From Cylindrotheca closterium (taxonomy: Eukaryota; Bacillariophyta; Bacillariophyceae; Bacillariales; Bacillariaceae): a DNA stretch of 64,000 bases. The position numbers and the translations under genes are program-made. The stretch is taken from the NCBI GenBank assembly GCA_933822405.4, contig CAKOGP040000001.1, positions 1,389,647 to 1,453,646 of the forward strand. The letters run 5' to 3'. The notes under the pieces are model-generated. The model did not search any database, was not told the origin of the DNA, and saw only the letters and a list, made by a program, of their open reading frames with translations. Positions 41,456 to 52,285 of this stretch are shown in pieces; positions within the stretch are counted from its first letter, which is position 1, and each line of letters opens with the position of its first letter.

Positions 41456-42234
41456 CTAAAATCCAACCAGAGAGCTTCACTGCACGTCCAATATTCAAAA
41501 TCTCGCAGTTCTGGATTGCGCTAAGAGGTATCGCAATGAAGGCGAAACGGTTTGCTTTATATGTTAGCAGAGTTTGAGTCACTCGTGTTGTGGATGCACT
41601 GGCTAAACTACAACCTTTGATCGGCTCGGTTTCGCAGCACCAGTATTTCCTTCTTCCGCTCGACACCAGGAAGTGATTGATCGACATACGTACCGCAGCT
41701 AGCAGTTTTGGCAAGATTCGGATTAATTCCTCTCTTCTACGGTAAATTCAGTACCATCGCTGCCAATTTTTGTTGTAATGTCGTTAAGTATTATGCCGCA
41801 GTGTCGAAGCTACCAAATTGTCTTATGTCCGAAAAACGACCCAGTAGTTTCTGGTGTCCGTAAAAAATCACGTTGAAATTACAGCATAGAATGGCCTGAC
41901 ACCGTGAGAGAACAAATTGCGGTCAAGTAATTTTGTGGAGAACGGCCAGACGCCATATCGAATCTCACGGCTACGTCCACAATTTTTACACGTATCGATC
42001 ACGTAGACCCCACAAGCAAAGTAGCTGTTTCGTGCGTACCGGTAAACTAACAAAAGTCACTTGTGACCACTAGGAAGATTTTATTTTCGAAGACTGTAGG
42101 ACGGGTGGACAAACAGACCTGTTACCCAAATTTGCGAAAATCTCTCAACTCCCAGACTTGCTCCAGAAAGAACCCATCAAAACAACGCAAGAATTGATTC
42201 ATTCTTCACTTCCTTACAACAACAACAAAACAAC
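41456..42234. promoter_or_regulatory. Divergent spacer Mei2-like / RPC6
   Basis: At 779 bp this is one of the longest spacers in the window and lies between divergent start codons. It has several ACGT cores (near 41870, 41990 and 42000), which bZIP factors often bind. A 108-codon minus ORF overlapping the Mei2-like start has no recognisable domain and I do not call it. Confidence 0.35.
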
Positions 42235-43224
42235 ATGTCGGGAAGAAAACGAACCTCCACAAGCGTACAAAGTGGGAGGAAAAGGGTCCGCATCGGAACT
42301 GCCGTCAAAGTAAAAGCAGATCCAGCAGCAGCAGCAGCAGGAGATGCTACTACTGCCGTGGACACCACGAAGGTTTCCCAAGCCAGTGTCAAGGCACGTT
42401 TCGAGGCCCTCTTGAATGAGCCCCAATACAAGAATGGTGCTCCCAACAAGGTGATTCAAGAGAATTTTGCAACTAAGGAGGAGCAGAAATATTTGGTGGA
42501 AACCATCAATGAATTATCCAGAGGGTCCCGACTCACAATGAGCAAAATGGACAATCAGCTCTTTTACACGATAGTGGATGAAGAGGTAGCCCAAAAGTAT
42601 CAGGGATTGGATGCCAATGACCGATTAGTCTTGCAAGTAATTGAAAAGGCTGGTAACAAGGGAATTTGGACCAAAGAAATTCGGTTGCAGACAAATATGC
42701 ATCCACAACCACTCAACAAAATTTTCAAGCACCTCGAGCAAAGACGTTTGATCAAACCAGTAAAGTCCGTCAATGCCAAGGCGAAGAAGTTGTACATGTT
42801 GTACGACTTGAGACCGTCCAAGGAAATTACTGGTGGTGTATGGTACAGCGGACTGGAATTCGATCACGAATTCATTTCCGAGTTGCGAACCTTTGTCATT
42901 CAATGCATCAAGAAACTTAATGATGGCAAAGGAGTGACTATGACGGAAATTAAACTAAAGATGAAACAAGTGAAGGTATCCAAAGTGGAGCTTACAATAG
43001 AAGAAGTTCAACAATTGGTGCAGACACTGGTGTATGATAACTTGATTGAAGAAGGTCCCCTGAGCAACAGTGGAGAAGTTCGATTCATTGCGGCGCGAAG
43101 AATATCCACCATGTGCGATTTCAAGTGGTGGGATTGCTTGTCACCAGACTTTCACTTTCGGCCAATTCGGTTTGAAGACGGCGTGATTCTTGCCGCTCAT
43201 GAACTGCATCATCATACAGCCTAA
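42235..43224 (+). CDS. POLR3F: RNA polymerase III subunit RPC6 (C34)
   Basis: A winged-helix subunit that contacts TFIIIB and promotes opening of Pol III promoters. It is intronless, 329 aa (human 316). After a basic, Ala-rich N terminus come tandem winged helices. These contain LTMSKMDNQLFYTIV, LVLQVIEKAGNKGIWTKEI, LQTNMHPQPLNKIFKHLEQRRLIKPVKSV and LYDLRPSKEITGGVWYSGLEFDHEFI, all matching the family closely. The C-terminal Fe-S-binding Cys motif known from human RPC39 is only partly visible: MCDFKWWDCLSPDFHFRP contains two Cys. Confidence 0.93.
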   Translation: MSGRKRTSTSVQSGRKRVRIGTAVKVKADPAAAAAGDATTAVDTTKVSQASVKARFEALLNEPQYKNGAPNKVIQENFATKEEQKYLVETINELSRGSRLTMSKMDNQLFYTIVDEEVAQKYQGLDANDRLVLQVIEKAGNKGIWTKEIRLQTNMHPQPLNKIFKHLEQRRLIKPVKSVNAKAKKLYMLYDLRPSKEITGGVWYSGLEFDHEFISELRTFVIQCIKKLNDGKGVTMTEIKLKMKQVKVSKVELTIEEVQQLVQTLVYDNLIEEGPLSNSGEVRFIAARRISTMCDFKWWDCLSPDFHFRPIRFEDGVILAAHELHHHTA

Positions 43225-43571
43225 ACTACGTTATAATAGAGCCTAAACTATTGTTTCCCATGTTCATATAATTTAAGCCTAGTAATTAGACCTACAGCGT
43301 GATTTGAAAATGAAAATACACAGTTGCTACAGCAGTTTTAGAGAAGAAAAAGAAAAACACATCTACGTCATGCGTTCCTTTTTATCACAGCAGATGGCAT
43401 TTTGTTCTCGACACATAGTCAGTAAGTAAACAGGCTAAATTCTGTCCATGAGAGAGAACCCAGTTTCATTTTGAAGATACCAACATGATAATTTAAAAGG
43501 GAATTCAGAGCGTCACTAGGTGGCATTGGTATCAGACTTTATTTTAGTCTCACAAAATTGTGGTTGAATTC
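43225..43571. other. Intergenic region, convergent 3' flanks of RPC6 and the TAZ gene
   Basis: AT-rich 3' flanks of two convergent genes. No ORF or repeat that I can support. Confidence 0.4.
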
Positions 43572-44835
43572 TTATCTATCACCTTCGAGCATTTCTTGCA
43601 GATCTTCTCCTACTGGTTCTTCTTCAATCGTCGGGAATTCATTAGCTTTGACAGATGATGATAGAGCATCGAAGGAGGCGCTTCTTCTCCGCACGTGGAA
43701 CCTAACCTTTCCAACAGTCGGCTGATGGTTGAGGGGCTCCTCGTTTGACGCAGGAGGTTCCAGAAACCGGGCTCTTCGTAGATCAAGACTTTCTGCTCGG
43801 GGTCTTGCGTTGTTTGACAGTTGGTCCCTGTGTTCGGGTGACCGGGTGACTGCAAGAGCAGAGGACATGGTCTTCTGAAAACCTCCAGGAACAGCATTTG
43901 AAGCTCTTCCTGGTAGACTCGGAACTGAGAATCGAGGCGGTGGTGGAGGCATGGTTTTGACTAGTTCTCTTGGAACTGTCGGCTTGATAGAGCTTCGTCC
44001 AATGTCAGAGAAACTGAATGACCTAGGACGAACTCGAAGTTCTTGCTTGTACAGTTGTTGCTTTTGAGGTTGGCTCACAGGAGTGCATCGGACGCCAGCT
44101 GATGGCATCAACTGCTTCCGAGGTTGCTTAGGGGCGTTGGTCGAGTTAGGACTGAGAGATCGACCCTTGGACTTAGCATTTCTTGCTACCAGGGAGCAAA
44201 CAAGGCAGAAATGAGGTTCCGAGCTCCCTTGACCAGAAGCCTTTCGAGATCTGATATCCCTGCATCGGCGGTAGTGCAGCAGTAGTTTCCTCGCATCTAC
44301 ACACCCTTTGTACTCCGTTGAACAACACGAAATACCTTCAGCACCACAAGTCTTTGTTTTGAAAAGGAAATAAATGATGGAAATGGAACATCAACAATCA
44401 GAGAAATGACTCGAGGAGTGATACAAAAGTCGTTCTCATGTGGCTTACCTTCAAGTGGAGGTACATGAGCTTAGCCTCGGCACAACCAGGATGTAAACAC
44501 CTATCTGCAGAGAGTCGGCAATTCTAAGCATCAAACATGTGAGATTTTGGTCTTACTCCGGTCATTCTTCAGCATTTTGGGCTGTGCTATTCACTTACCT
44601 TTGCGTGGAGGAGGGTGTAGAGATAGGTTGCAGCCTTCTTGGCCTTGGTGATGACCAATTCCACATTGTTGACAACTGGAGGTTGTTCTCCTAGCTTCCG
44701 CGAGGGCATTGGTGGGGGTAACGCCGAAATAATACTGTTCTGAGCGTCTGCAACTCCATTCAATGCTACATGGTTTGGGCTGTTCTCATATTGGCGATCA
44801 CTCGATGGAGCTCCTTCATTCCCTGATTGTTCCAT
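43572..44835 (-). CDS. TAZ zinc-finger protein
   Basis: Three exons, 44599-44835, 44449-44523 and 43572-44351 (363 aa). The spliced product has a TAZ-type zinc finger at about residues 66-145. It starts LYTLLHAK|NC, then CLHPGCAEAKLMYLHLK|TC, CCSTEYKGCVDARKLLLHYRRC and finally HFCLVC. The HCCC spacing, and the K.L..H...C and LL.HYRRCR segments, are those of CBP/p300 TAZ domains. Each exon contributes part of the finger, so no single ORF shows it. The rest is Ser/Arg/Pro-rich with several RRRSASF-like basic phosphosite-type motifs and no other domain. TAZ proteins without acetyltransferase domains are common in diatoms and are usually classed as transcription regulators. It is divergent from a homeodomain gene. 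Confidence 0.85.
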
Positions 44836-45853
44836 GGAAGCAACTATGGGGCACCGAGTACAGCGTATGACCTTATTGCTTCAACACTGTCGGTATTGGT
44901 TGAATGTTATTTGTTGGCTCTGGGAAGACTCTTGAAAAATGCATCCAGTGATGATTTTGATCGATTTTTTTTAATTTCGTGAGCAATTGGCTGAAATGCG
45001 TTCCAGCGAATGGCTCGAATCGAAACGCAAAACGTTTTAGTAGAGCGTATCGGTTCGTGTTTCCTTCAACAACCACATCATCATTACCAGGCATGGTGCT
45101 CCGATGAGTCGAACTGACGATTCTTGTCAAATCGATCCTCAACCATTGACATCTGAAACCCGGAAATATAAAAAAGCAAAGATTAAAATTGTCGCACATT
45201 GACACCTGCGACATTGAGAAAACAAAAAGGCAATCAATCATCCAAGAAAGCATTGGTCCAAGGAGGAAAGAAAGCTACAGACTTGATCACCAAAGCCTGG
45301 GCAATCAGAGTCGATACTACTTGTTTGGCTTTCATTGTCGAAATTGGAAGAAACGAGGTGAGAAGATCATTTTCGGTACCATTCTCGTTGGCGTGTCAAT
45401 GCAATGGTCGAAAATTGAAAATGCACCAATTTCCGTATTCGAGGGGTTATTTTGCGTATTGGAAAGACATGCGACAAAATGATGACATGCACCGACGGCC
45501 AGGGATGTCATCGCCTCCCGCAGGGTTGGTAGTACTGTTTTTACGTACATGTTCCGTGTCGATTTTCAATCTTACGTCCGCCTCTCGTACAGTGCAGTAT
45601 TATGCCTTGACATCACACAACTCATCTGAATTCTTCACACATAACAGGAAGCCCAGAGAAGTGACCCTGACAGTCGTAGTTACTTCAACTTACTGAGCGC
45701 AACAACGCTATAAAAGCAAATATATTGGTTGCACGATAAGCATACACACCTAGAGACCACAAGTCAAATTATATGGAATAGAAGGCAAACAACGGGAACA
45801 TTAACAACAATAAAGACGTCAAATTTTGTGATTGAGGAAAGACGAACGTGAAA
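44836..45853. promoter_or_regulatory. Long divergent spacer TAZ / TALE homeodomain genes
   Basis: At 1,018 bp it is the longest spacer in the window and lies between two presumed regulators, so it may hold shared control elements. ORFs within it (minus 44873-45253, plus 45199-45696) lack domains, and the latter starts with TTG. They are probably chance. Confidence 0.35.
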
Positions 45854-47771
45854 ATGGCTGACGGATCGGATGATGATGATGCCAAAGGTGGAAGGGCTAA
45901 AAGTCGGCGTGAACTACCAGCTGGTGCAGTAGCAACACTGAAAGCGTGGCTTTTATCACCTGAACACTTTACGCATCCATACCCAACACCACAGGATCAA
46001 GTCATGTTGATGCAAAAGACTGGAATAGACAAGAAGCAATTGAAGAATTGGTTTACGAATGCAAGACGGAGAATATGGAAACCAATGTTGAAAAAGCAAC
46101 TTGAACAGGGAAAGCTAGCGGCGACTGTGGGGGGAGGAGTGGGTGTACCAGGGGGGGTTCAACCACTCATGGTTCCTCAAATGACTGGTATGGCTCCAGC
46201 CGATCAAACATACCAACAACCGATCCAGCAACAAATGGGGCAACATGAGGTAAGCAACAAGAGCAGTGTTGATTGGACTTGCAAGTCTTTCGTGTCTGAT
46301 GTCCCTATTCAATCGTAGCTTTCGGTGGATCCATACGGAAATGCTGTGTACACTCAACGAGCTGTTGCAGCACCAGTTCCTTCACAGCAACCGCAGTACT
46401 ATGATTCCCAAGCAGCTGCACCAATGTCACAAAGTCAGCAGGTTGGGTCTTTGCCTCAAATGAGTAATACTGCTCCCAACCAACAACTAAGCAAGACGGA
46501 TAGCCATGCAGTATTGATGGAGCTCTTCGCCCGTGATAGAGACCTTGTGCGACAAGCTACAGAATCTGCAGGAATCAAATCAGACCAAGGACAAGGACAA
46601 GCATCTTTCGCTCCAGCGCCGAGTCAACCACCAATGAAAGTCCCTTCACAGGCACGCATGATCAATGTCCCCACGTTGAATTCATGGCCGCACTTTTCCA
46701 GTGTTTCATCCTTGAACAACCTTGGTAATATGCCTGGCGTCAAAAGTATTACTAGTCTCAGTCTAGCTGATCTTGCAAAACAGGGCCCAGTGAATGGTAC
46801 TATTGACAACTTGGCTCAAGTCAAGAGCTACGAAAATATGGGCAAGAATGACTCCTATGCATTTCTCGAGGTATTCTTTGGAGAGAGGAGTTCTAATGCT
46901 CTCAGTAGCATGGGTGGCAAGAACGATCAGCGAGGTATTAAGCGAGAACGCGAAGAAGATAACGATGATGTTGGCTTGTCTTTGGAAGACGAAGGACCGT
47001 CAACAACAGCGTCGAAGCCAGAGTCTGGATCAATTGCCCCCGCTCCTGCTTTTGGATCTTTTGACAGAAAGGATTCTACTGGTACATTAAAGAGAGCTTA
47101 TGACGATGCGCTTGCTGCAAGAGGGCTCATTTCTGTGAGTAGAAGCTGTGAGAAGCTCACGGATCTCGCACTACCAGCGAAGATCCAGCGTACTCTCTCG
47201 CAAGAGTTTCTTCGGGGGCCTCCTCAAAGCAGACATGGATCACAAGAGTCCCAGTCCTCATGGTACCAACCTTCAATGGACTCTTCTCAGGGAAAGAACC
47301 CTCAAGCCGCTCCAGCTCCGAGCCATCAATATCCTGGGCAGCACCCTGGGCAACACCAGAATGCACAGTCACAATGTCAATCAGAGCCGAATGATCAGAA
47401 TGCATCTGTCAAGGTTTCTTCGGCAACAACCTGTGCACTATGTGCGAAAGCAGGCGTCGACACTCAGCTTCGTCCCTGCGGCCGCTTTTTTCACGAACGT
47501 TGCTTGAAGCCCTACCTTCAATCGAATACGGGAGTACCCATGTGTCCAATTGACAACACTCCAATACAATCTGCGCTCCTCGCAATCCCAACTGACGAGG
47601 TACGCAATGTTTCTCTTCTCTGAAGTACCTTTCCAATTTCGGACATTCCCTCACCCACCACAATCTTTTCGACCATAGGCCATGAAATCAACCTCAGCTA
47701 CTTCACTGACTCCATCATGGAGATCAATTCCTTCGATCGCTAGCCTTGAATTTGCTAGTACTCAAGGCTAA
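45854..47771 (+). CDS. TALE homeodomain protein with RING-like C terminus
   Basis: Exons are 45854-46249, 46319-47599 and probably 47679-47771 (589 aa). If the last intron is retained, translation ends at 47623. Residues ~16-78 are a homeodomain of the three-amino-acid-loop-extension class: HPYPTPQ loop (residues 41-47), then GIDKKQLKNWFTNARRR with Trp66, Phe67, Asn69 and Arg71, all conserved DNA-contact or core positions. The middle is Gln/Ser/Pro-rich and disordered. At about residues 500-545 there is CALC, PCGRFFHERCLKPYL and MCPID, a RING-like arrangement in which two usual ligands are replaced (the CxH pair is CGR, and the last Cys is Asp). It may be a structural remnant or a variant finger. 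The start is ATG 45854. Confidence 0.82.
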
Positions 47772-47931
47772 AGCCAACTTTTATCGCATCGAAAATCTCC
47801 ACTGCTACTGAATCAATCAACGCTATCATACAACTTGCTAAAATGTGTGTGACTGTAATAGCTAATGCAAATACAATGATGTTTAATGTTTATGCTTTAA
47901 ATAGAACAGATAGATATAACACCTAAAGATC

Positions 47932-49008
47932 TCATTCTTTTGTTTGGAAAAAGCTGGTAATCTTGCTACGTTTTGCTGGTGGTTCATTTGTCTGTTTCGT
48001 CCGCGGCCGGTCATTTTGCTTCTGTGAGCAAGCTTTCGGGGGAAAGGAAGCTTTCTTGGGCGAACGAGACTGCTTTGGAGACGGCGCGGCCATGCTGCTT
48101 CCCACCTGGTAACTTATTTTGCTCCCATCCTTTGCTTTGTCCCTGGCCGGACTGGTTGAGACCGGTTTGGTTTTTGACTTGTTCGAAAAGAAAGAAAGTA
48201 CGCTAGGGGGAGGCTTGATTGCTTGAATTGCTTTCTCGCCTCGGAATTTAAGATTGCTCATTTCCGTGGAAACCATGTGCCAGTCGAATTTCTCGGTTTT
48301 GGCTGCCAATGCATCTATAGACTTCAGAACACTCGGAGAAGGGTTTTCGAGCCAATCCATACAAGACTTCTTGTCCCATAAACAAAGTGGCATTCTATCA
48401 TGTAGCCACTTGATTTGCTCACACGGCTCAGTGGTCAGCATTGTAAAAGAATTTAACTCTGGTTCTTCTGGAATACCAGTGGACACTTGAGTCCAGAGCC
48501 CAGCAATTAGCAACGGTGGCACTTCTCCAGTACCAGATTTGGTTCGGTAGACATAGTATGGTTGTTTATTTCCTTTTCCACTTCCCAATGGCGAGTTCTT
48601 CCATTCAAAGTACCCATCTAAAGCAACTATACAAGCTCGTTTTTGAGATGTTAACTTGGTGAAAGAAGGCTTCGAAAAGAGGGTATCGCTCCGTGCGTTG
48701 AACATGAGGTTTTGAAAATGGAGTGACATTCGTTGCTTCCCGACAGGCAATGGTTTCTTTTCAGTTCCCGCTTTGGTGATTAGTCCCCATGCCATTTGAT
48801 CGATTGATATATTGTCACCATCTTTCCACATGACCAGAGCACTCATCCCAGGGCACATGTTGTAGTTGCTGGGACCAACAGGGCCTGCTAAGTTCTCATC
48901 TGAATCTGCATTTCCATTCTCAGCGTTATCAAGTGAATCTAGCAATGCTCCCAAATGAAGTCCCGCCTCCTTGGCGGCCCTGAATGTTTGTGCAGCTCTA
49001 CCACACAT
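47932..49008 (-). CDS. HMCES: HMCES/SRAP abasic-site shield protein
   Basis: The SRAP domain forms a covalent DNA-protein crosslink with abasic sites in single-stranded DNA at replication forks, using the N-terminal Cys after Met removal. I therefore placed the start at 49008 so that the protein begins MCGR. The frame is open 36 codons further upstream, which would bury Cys2. It is 358 aa and intronless. Conserved residues are visible: MAWGL, FNARSDTL (Asn/Arg binding site), LDGYFEWK (catalytic Glu), and LHDRMPLCL (His-Arg-Met-Pro). The ~100-residue C-terminal tail is Lys/Ser/Pro-rich and carries two PIP-box-like motifs, PPSVLSFF and SKITSFF, consistent with PCNA recruitment. Both lack the usual Gln. 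Confidence 0.95.
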   Translation of the reverse strand: MCGRAAQTFRAAKEAGLHLGALLDSLDNAENGNADSDENLAGPVGPSNYNMCPGMSALVMWKDGDNISIDQMAWGLITKAGTEKKPLPVGKQRMSLHFQNLMFNARSDTLFSKPSFTKLTSQKRACIVALDGYFEWKNSPLGSGKGNKQPYYVYRTKSGTGEVPPLLIAGLWTQVSTGIPEEPELNSFTMLTTEPCEQIKWLHDRMPLCLWDKKSCMDWLENPSPSVLKSIDALAAKTEKFDWHMVSTEMSNLKFRGEKAIQAIKPPPSVLSFFSNKSKTKPVSTSPARDKAKDGSKISYQVGSSMAAPSPKQSRSPKKASFPPKACSQKQNDRPRTKQTNEPPAKRSKITSFFQTKE

Positions 49009-49395
49009 GTTGCAGGATATAGAGATGTATTGACGCCACAAGAAGGTTGAGTTTGGAGGAGGGAAGTTTCGGGTTGCTGTGGCTGAAACGATTGATTCGT
49101 TCGACTGAAAATTCACTCCATACGATCTACGATACTCTACCGGGAATCTGGTACTGTATCCGTACCACAGTAGCTACCCCTGTTGCAATAAACCATACTC
49201 AGCAATCATTTCATTTTTATAATTTGTAGCATAGTTTAGACAATATCAAACGGCGTCGTTGAAGTTTCACAATGAGTAGCTCTACAGAGTGATTCCTTTT
49301 GAGTGAACAAACAAACAGCAGGACCACCACCAGTGCTCCTACTTAGCCATGAAGCAAACACAGAGCAGCCAAGACGTCGAGGATAGCTACAAGTC
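49009..49395. other. Intergenic region upstream of HMCES
   Basis: Contains the HMCES promoter and the 3' flank of the next minus-strand gene. TACTGTA lies at 49152-49158, about 145 bp upstream of the HMCES start. No gene recognised. Confidence 0.35.
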
Positions 49396-50301
49396 TCATT
49401 CAAATTGCTCGTCGTTCATGTAGAGCCTAACCCTATTTTCCAAGTCTAGCTGAAAATGTGATCTGTCAAACGGAATTCGGCCGGCAACAGCATTCACAAA
49501 CAAATTGATACTTCGTGCGACGACCGTGGGCACCCAATCATTTTCTTCGTTTGAGGAACAAATTATACCACATCCATGGTCACTGAAAACACAATGCGTG
49601 ATCTTGCAATCATTCTCGTTATTGTTGATCTGATAGAGCACTCTGGCGCCTGGGTCAGCCAATTCAAATGCAGCTTTTGCAGCTTTGTCTGTTGCGACTA
49701 GACACGTGGTTTTGGCAAATCCCCAATTAATCGATGGGATTTTTATTTGAGCGTCATTGCCGATGGTTTCTGGCGACATGTCATAAGGATCGAGTCCAAC
49801 CCAACCATCTGGATTTACCCCGAGTAGAGAGTTTTCCAACGTCATGATGGCAGCTTCACCGCTCGACGAATGACCTCCAATCAAAAATAATGGTTCCTGA
49901 TTCTTGCATATCGATACCAGACTTGATATATTACTACGAATAGCATTGACCAAGCGTGCATACTTTTCTGGTGATGTCTTTTGAAAAAAATGTTCGTTGT
50001 GGTCCATGATCACCACAACGATCGATGATCCGGCAGCGATGCGGGTGGATAATTTGTCGTAATCCCGAATTGACATTGATGTGCCAACTCCGAGTAAAAT
50101 CATAGCCGAGCATGGTGATTCAGTGTAGGAAGCATCATGATACGTTCGAATGAGACCAACGGTTCCATGCTCCGAGTCGTGAACATGTTCGGTCGCTGAG
50201 ATTACTTTGCTACCAACTTCATCAGTCGCATATGCACGTGAACACAAACATAGGCAGCAAAGGCACGAGAAAACAGTAGCCCGTAGATATTGGAACAACA
50301 T
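49396..50301 (-). CDS. Secreted alpha/beta-hydrolase-fold protein
   Basis: 301 aa from the ATG at 50301, chosen because it begins with a signal peptide (MLFQYLRATVFSCLCCLCLCSRAYA). The frame is open 28 codons further upstream, but that would place the hydrophobic core internally. The nucleophile-elbow region reads LFLIGGHSSSGEAAI, a G-H-S-S-S-G variant of GxSxG, after a strand-helix pattern typical of the fold (AMILLGVGTS...IVVVIMDHN). Candidate acid and base are Asp in GLDPYD and His in FSDHGCG or THCVFSD. It resembles the chlorophyllase/dienelactone group more than lipases, but substrate is unknown. There is no clear plastid motif, so the secretory pathway, cell wall or endomembrane are possible. 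Confidence 0.7.
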   Translation of the reverse strand: MLFQYLRATVFSCLCCLCLCSRAYATDEVGSKVISATEHVHDSEHGTVGLIRTYHDASYTESPCSAMILLGVGTSMSIRDYDKLSTRIAAGSSIVVVIMDHNEHFFQKTSPEKYARLVNAIRSNISSLVSICKNQEPLFLIGGHSSSGEAAIMTLENSLLGVNPDGWVGLDPYDMSPETIGNDAQIKIPSINWGFAKTTCLVATDKAAKAAFELADPGARVLYQINNNENDCKITHCVFSDHGCGIICSSNEENDWVPTVVARSINLFVNAVAGRIPFDRSHFQLDLENRVRLYMNDEQFE

Positions 50302-50540
50302 TTTGAATGAAATATAGACCCTTGGATGGGATTGACTGCGAAGAATAGTATCTTTAGTTGATGTGTGCGATGTACAATATTTCAAATTGTCGCGGTGGAA
50401 GTTTAGAGTGATCGATCGAGTCGGTTTTCAGTCACGAACCGGGACTCAAAGATGACCGTAGGTTTTATACTGCAAGTTGAAACCCTGACCAGATAATCTG
50501 AAGGTACACAGTGAAAGAGAAAGATTCGTGTTCCTCGAAG

Positions 50541-52285
50541 ATGCCAACCTTCAAAGTTTCCCTACTCGACTATGGAGCCGGTAATGTGCGATCGGTTCGA
50601 AATGCAATCATGGCGTGTGGTTACGAGATTGAGGATATCACAGATCCGTCACAAATTGCAGACGCCAGGGCCATCATCTTTCCAGGTGTAGGTTCGTTCG
50701 GTTCGGCGATGAAGGTCCTGAAACGAAGAGGATACGATGCTCCATTGAAGGAATATCTCTCCAGAGGTGACAAGCCATTCCTCGGAATCTGTCTTGGTAT
50801 GCAAACCCTCTTTGAGTCCAGTGATGAAAATGAATCGGGTGAAGCCATTCCTGGACTTGGTGTGATCCCAGGAAAGGTTATCAAGTTCGACGAGACAAAG
50901 ATGGTGGTGCCACACATTGGATGGAATGGAAGAATTCGTCACCAAGAGAGTCCTGCTCTCAAGTACGTTTCGAACGAAGAAGATGCCTACTTTGTACACT
51001 CCTTTTATGCACCCATCACCGATGAGAACAAGGACTGGGTTTTGACGAGAACTACGTATTCTGGTCAATCCTTCATCAGTTCCGTTCAAAAAGGAAAGAT
51101 TATTGCAACTCAATTCCACCCAGAGAAAAGTGGCAACACTGGACTGAACCTTCTCAAAGGATTCCTCGAGGTAAGACCTTTTGAATCAAGCCCCATAATT
51201 TTCTCCTCCAAATATTCGTGCCGCTCACTGTTGGAAAACAGGCCGTCGAAAACGACAACCTTGACACCGCTGTCAAGGTCGATGTAGACATGAACGCCGA
51301 AACTCAACTTACAAAGCGTATTGTTGTAGCACTTGATGTCCGAACAAATGATAATGGTGACTTGGTCGTGACCAAGGGAGACCAGTATGACGTTCGAGAA
51401 AACGAAAAAGAAGGAGTCACATCTGGCCGTGGCGGAGTTCGAAATTTGGGAAAACCAGTGTCTCTTGCTGGAAGATACTACGAAGAAGGTGCTGACGAGA
51501 TTGCTTTTCTGAATATCACAAGTTTCCGACAAGGTGTCGTGGACGATATGCCCATGCTTCAAGTCTTGGAGGAAGCATCCAAGAGTATCTTTGTGCCATT
51601 AACAGTTGGTGGAGGAATTCGTGAATACACCGACCCAGAGTCCGGAGAAACTTGGTCCGCTTTGGAGGTTGCCGCACGATACTTTAGAGCTGGTGCCGAT
51701 AAGGTTAGTCTTGGGAGTGATGCCGTCTATGCGGCTGAAAAGTTCATTGCAAGCTACAGAGAAAAAACAATGGAAACCTCCATTGAGGAGATCTCGCTTG
51801 TTTATGGAGTCCAGGCTGTTGTCGTATCCATTGACCCAAAGAGAGTCTATGTCGCAAACAAAGTGAGTGTTGATGAGAAGCACGTCGTTGTGGATCTTGA
51901 TGAAGACAATGCTGGGCCCAATGGTGAGAGATATTGCTGGTACCAGTGCACTGTGAAGGGCGGGCGGGAAGCTCGAGACATTTGTGCAGTAACTGTTGCC
52001 CGAGCGTCGCAGGACCTCGGTGCCGGTGAAATTATGCTCAACTGCATCGATATGGATGGACAAGGCAATGGATTTGATTTGCCATTGATGAGAGCTGTAT
52101 CAGCAGCAGTAACTATTCCCGTTATTGCGAGCAGTGGGGCTGGAAACGAGGCTCATTTTGTTGAAGTATTTAGCAAAACGAATGTTCAAGCAGCGTTGGC
52201 AGCAGGAATGTTCCATCGTAAGGAGGTCGAAATTCAGGCTTGCAAATCGGCAATGCGAGACAACAGTATCCCAGCGAGAAGATAA
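50541..52285 (+). CDS. HIS7: Imidazole glycerol phosphate synthase, bifunctional HisH-HisF fusion
   Basis: The fifth committed step of histidine biosynthesis: glutaminase plus cyclase converting PRFAR to imidazole glycerol phosphate and AICAR. Exons are 50541-51170 and 51242-52285, phase 0 (557 aa; yeast HIS7 is 552). The intron falls near the junction of the two domains. The glutaminase half has [32 protein letters not shown] (nucleophile Cys) and TQFHPEKSG (His/Glu). The cyclase half has [34 protein letters not shown] and VIASSGAG, including both catalytic Asp. The frame is open to a GTG at 50511, but the ATG at 50541 starts the domain directly. No clear plastid presequence is seen, unlike plants. 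It is possible that a leader exon lies upstream. Confidence 0.96.

Noticed and set aside
41388..41714. 108-codon minus ORF overlapping the Mei2-like start
   Set aside because: No domain and out of frame with the Mei2-like protein; treated as a shadow in the spacer.
44873..45253. 126-codon minus ORF upstream of the TAZ gene
   Set aside because: No recognisable domain and no splice join into the TAZ reading frame that improves it; likely leader or chance.
45199..45696. 165-codon plus ORF upstream of the homeodomain gene
   Set aside because: Starts with TTG, no internal domain, composition unlike coding neighbours; lies in the presumed promoter.
49009..49116. Upstream start for HMCES
   Set aside because: The SRAP catalytic Cys must be residue 2, so the start has to be the ATG directly before CGR.
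11850..49179. 12-mer cagtagctaccc present at 11850 and 49168
   Set aside because: Shared 12-mers are expected many times by chance in 64 kb; no surrounding similarity.
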